Shown: positions 61,229 through 64,000 of the stretch, piece after piece | Position numbering within the stretch: the first letter of the stretch is position 1 | Layout: each line of letters begins with the position of its first letter | Translations under genes and position numbers: made by a program | DNA from: Sphagnum compactum | Lineage: Eukaryota; Bryophyta; Sphagnopsida; Sphagnales | Reading direction: 5' to 3' | Length of the DNA stretch: 64,000 bases | NCBI GenBank assembly: GCA_965153455.1 | Contig: OZ234501.1 | Location: 8,494,001-8,558,000 of the forward strand | The notes under the pieces: model-generated | The model's database searches: none | What the model was told of the DNA's origin: nothing | Seen by the model: only the letters and a program-made list of their open reading frames with translations

Positions 61229-63268
61229 CGCTGAAACAACTGCGAAGAGAGAACACCTGGTATGACGAAAAACAACACAAGTGAGAGATTTGTTCCTGTG
61301 CACTCCTCCTGCTTGTGATGTGCTCAGTTGTATGTATGTTCAGAACTCTAGAGTTACAAACAGAGTATCACCTCTAGAGGAGGCAAGAACAGTGTTGCCA
61401 AACAGAGAGGAGTATCTTCTAGGACTAATGTGTCTAGTGCATCCCTGCTAGGCATAAGATCTGGAAATGTGCAGACTCGAGCGAGAGCGCCCGAAGACAA
61501 TCGATCCGTACCTAGAAAGCATTTTGAAGGAGGATTGTCTAGAACAAAAGAGCAAATACTACAACCTATGCAAGTCGCGAAAACATCTCTTCCAGACCTT
61601 CTAGGACATAGGAACACACGGGAAAAGACGAACAATTCTCTACCTCCACTGCTACTGCTTCTGAAATCGTTTATCTTCTGCCTTAGAGCAAGCCAGTCTT
61701 GAAAACGCCCGGGGGGCGGGTGGGCGAGAAAGAGAAGCTCGGCACTGTCGTGCGTGCGTGAGTACAACAGACAGCGCGCTGTTCTCACAAAACTTCAGCA
61801 CAGCTTCTTCGAATAGCAACAGCAGCAGCAGCACACCAAAACTCTAATAGCATCATCATCATCCACGCCACAGCTTGTATTCTGTCTCCTACAACAACAA
61901 CAACTGTACTCCTCTCTCCATGCGCACAACAACTTCATAATAACTCCGAAGCGATTGCGCTTTTCAGATCTTCAGTTGACAAAAGGCTAAAAAACCCGGT
62001 CCTTCGTCCAGCCAATTATACTTCCGGCAACGAAAACCCTTCCCCTTCCCCTTCCCCTCCACAGCATGCAATGCCAGCCCTTCTGATACACCCGCACGGG
62101 ACACACAAATCAAGAAAATCAAATTTCTCCCCCGAATTTCAACATCAGTTTCCGAAAGTGAGATCTGTTCCCACTATCCTCTCCTCGTGTACGTCTTTCG
62201 AAAAATTTCAGCAGTTTCGAGAGAGAAAGAAAGAAAGAAAGAACTCCGCCGCGTACTTGTCCCGCCTTCGTTTTTTCATCTTCTTCTTCTTCTCCGTCTT
62301 CTTCTTCTTGCTAGTCTAGTCTTCCCCCTCCCCTTCTCTCTCTCCCAGCTTTCATCATCCCGCCGTTGGACGTTTCTCATCCACGTCTCTTGCACATTCG
62401 TCCATGAACAGATTGATCATAGACCATAATGTTGTCTTGTGCGCCACGGAATGCGGGGGCCAACCAGCAAAGCAGCCTTTCTTTTAGCCAGAAAGCGAAA
62501 TTAAAAAGAAAAGGACTATTAAAATCAAGTTTTATTAAAAAAACATTTCAGTCGCCAAAATTTAACCAGTATTCGCCATATTTTGATACGTGGTTCAAGT
62601 AGGTGACCAAAAATATATCAAGGATGTTTTTTAAAAAATTACTTTCATATTAGGTTGCAAAATATTAAAAATCGGCTAAATAAAAATTAATTATTAAAAA
62701 TACATACATACATATATATATATAACAAACACACATTGCCAACCAGCCAAGCGCTGGATCAAAATTTCAAAAACATGGATAGATGGAAGATGGATGGACG
62801 GATACAAAAGTAGTAGTTCATCTACCGACGACCGATTGTTTTTATCATCAGGTAGTTCGGAATGCGGCTCATTGCGAGCGCCGGAATGCGGGGTCGAACG
62901 GACGGTCGATCAGACGGACGGTGGCTCTCTTTCTTCCTCTCTCCCCTGCTCACCTGCGAGGGAGTGATGAAGTTTGCCACGCCTCCCTCTTCCTGGACCG
63001 ACAAACCCGCGGCCGCCAATTTGGTAGGCGCTGGAATTGGCAGAGCTTGTTAGCTAGCGCCACAACAATACATGATGCGAACAGACATTTATTTGTGGGT
63101 GCTGTGACTTTTTTGGGTGGGATCTCATTGTTTGTTTTGGCGCAGATCGTGGCGCGTTGTCGAAGCTGCTGCCTGCAGAGCTGATGTCCCCTTTGCCTAA
63201 AAAAAACCAAACAGCTCCGCTTTCTTTATTTCTCTCTTTCGTTCTTAACGGAAATCGGACAGTCGGGG
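61229..63268. other. ACR upstream region and intergenic sequence
   Basis: Probably holds a 5'-UTR intron ending at 61240 and the ACR promoter. It carries (CCCCTT)n at about 62041-62059, (GAAA)n at about 62221-62243 and CTT-rich tracts at 62277-62312. A family-A repeat copy lies at 62470-62690. Open frames at 61354-61788 and 62783-63184 lack coding support. Confidence 0.5.
62470..62690 (+). repeat. Dispersed repeat family A copy
   Basis: Shares AAAGCAGCC, AGCGAAATTAAAA, TACGTGGTTCAAGTAG.TGACCAAA, ATATCAAGGATG and TTACTTTCATATT with 63525-63775, one kilobase away in the same orientation. Confidence 0.65.
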
Positions 63269-63568
63269 ATGAAGCGGAGCGATCCGGGGAACGGAGGAAA
63301 GCATCGGCTGTTAGAAAGAGGGAGGCGCAATAGATCCTGTCAGAAAACCCTAATTTTGGGTGCAGCCCAAATTGTTCTACGGAATGGTGAAGCCACTGCC
63401 CATTATGTTGGGTATGATATGCATGGTCAGCCCATCTGGGTAAAGCCAGGCATACACACCCAACAGAATCAGCAAGGACAAGACCATTCCACGACATTAA
63501 CGTCTCCTGGTGGCAGATCAAAGCAGCCTAGCTTATTTTTGGCTGGCTATATAATAGCCAAAATGTGA
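63269..63568 (+). CDS. Possible small or partial gene, unknown product
   Basis: A 99-codon frame with a true ATG in G+C-richer DNA (MKRSDPGNGGKHRLLERGRR), then LGAAQIVLRNGEATAHYVGYDMHGQPIWVKPG. The composition of the first 85 codons is coding-like, but I do not recognise it. The last dozen codons (SLFLAGYIIAKM) are family-A repeat sequence, so either the protein recruited repeat sequence or a splice donor lies earlier, for example near 63440-63520, with more exons beyond the window. A pyrimidine-rich leader precedes it. Confidence 0.3.
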   Translation: MKRSDPGNGGKHRLLERGRRNRSCQKTLILGAAQIVLRNGEATAHYVGYDMHGQPIWVKPGIHTQQNQQGQDHSTTLTSPGGRSKQPSLFLAGYIIAKM

Positions 63569-63775
63569 AATTAAAAGAATGAAAACTGCTAAATTCAAGT
63601 TGTTTTTGAGATTTTCAATAGCTGGAATTCAACTAGAATTTAATAAAAGGTTCTTTATACATGGTTGAAGTAGAATAGCCAAATATATTAAGAAGGAGTG
63701 AAATTTTACTTTCATATTTCTAGAAAAATCTTCACTATGGATGATTGCTACTTTAGCTACATTGCAACATTGATA
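63525..63775 (+). repeat. Dispersed repeat family A, best copy
   Basis: Reads AAAGCAGCCTAGCTT, GGCTATATAATAGCC, TTTTTGAGATTTTCAATAGC, ACATGGTTGAAGTAGAATAGCC and ATGGATGATTGCTAC. Copies at 34493-34742 (reverse), 62470-62690 and 17505-17662 (part). About 250 nt. No coding capacity. Confidence 0.65.
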
Positions 63776-64000
63776 ACGAAAACAATGATTTAAAGACATT
63801 TGTTTAGAAATTCATGTTCAAGAGAATATTTGGTCATTCTTACGAATGTATGATCATCACCTCAAGATTATGTCCTATAATAATATTGTGAAGAAAATGA
63901 CAAAATCTGTCACCCGAGACCATAATATGACTAATAATTATTGGATTGTAGGTGTTTTCTTTCTGTTGTTGGCAAACTTGGTTGTTGAGGTAGAAATTTT
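63776..64000. other. Terminal intergenic sequence, nothing seen
   Basis: A+T-rich sequence to the window end with no recognised feature. Confidence 0.4.

Noticed and set aside
61354-61788. 144-codon minus-strand frame upstream of ACR
   Set aside because: No ATG start, and the position suggests ACR promoter, 5' UTR or UTR intron.
62783-63210. Overlapping frames on both strands at 62.8-63.2 kb
   Set aside because: Both strands are open because the region is G+C-rich. No motif or splice pattern favours either.

Overview
This window looks like nuclear DNA of a land plant. It has spliceosomal introns, a phenylalanine ammonia-lyase gene, an LEA gene under ABRE/CE3-type promoter motifs, TTTAGGG-type motifs, and long A+T-rich intergenic stretches full of decayed repeats. 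The PAL reading frame has no intron, whereas most angiosperm PAL genes have one. That hints at a seed-free plant or gymnosperm, but it does not settle the lineage.

Six genes could be reconstructed. The five with introns, and PAL, close exactly in frame:
(1) SET-domain / Rubisco-LSMT-like methyltransferase, minus strand, 8367-4757, 9 exons, 501 aa.
(2) WDR25-type WD40 protein, plus strand, 9428-12334, 6 exons, 462 aa, head-to-head with (1).
(3) PAL, minus strand, 15944-13722, intronless, 740 aa, tail-to-tail with (2).
(4) LEA_4-like protein, plus strand, 25829-26377, 182 aa, single exon, with possible further LEA-like sequence in another frame after the stop.
(5) Glutamine:fructose-6-phosphate aminotransferase (GFAT), minus strand, 32626-27441, 12 exons, 693 aa, tail-to-tail with (4).
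(6) ACT-domain repeat (ACR) protein, minus strand, 61228-58575, 7 coding exons, 463 aa.
A 99-codon ORF at 63269 is doubtful.

The genes form three islands: 4.7-16.3 kb (SET, WDR25, PAL), 25.1-32.7 kb (LEA, GFAT) and 58.5-61.3 kb (ACR). They do not form an obvious pathway. PAL is phenylpropanoid entry, GFAT is amino-sugar entry, LEA is desiccation protection, ACR is probably amino-acid sensing, and the SET and WD40 genes are housekeeping-like.

The rest is repeat-rich. A segmental duplication carries two broken copies of a TKL-like protein kinase (35.6 and 55.3 kb). The first copy is A+T-shifted, as expected from deamination of methylated cytosines. A PIF/Harbinger transposase fossil lies on the minus strand at 53.05-51.07 kb, split by about 1.2 kb of other sequence, and a 300-bp foldback element sits beside it. 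There are several minisatellites (in introns of WDR25 and GFAT, downstream of LEA, and intergenic), a dispersed repeat family with at least four copies, and a G28 tract. No tRNA, rRNA or CRISPR array was recognised. I found no convincing new biological system. The most interesting leads are the duplicated kinase block, the three inferred GC-AG introns among 30, the compact ABA-type promoter, and the LEA reading-frame break.
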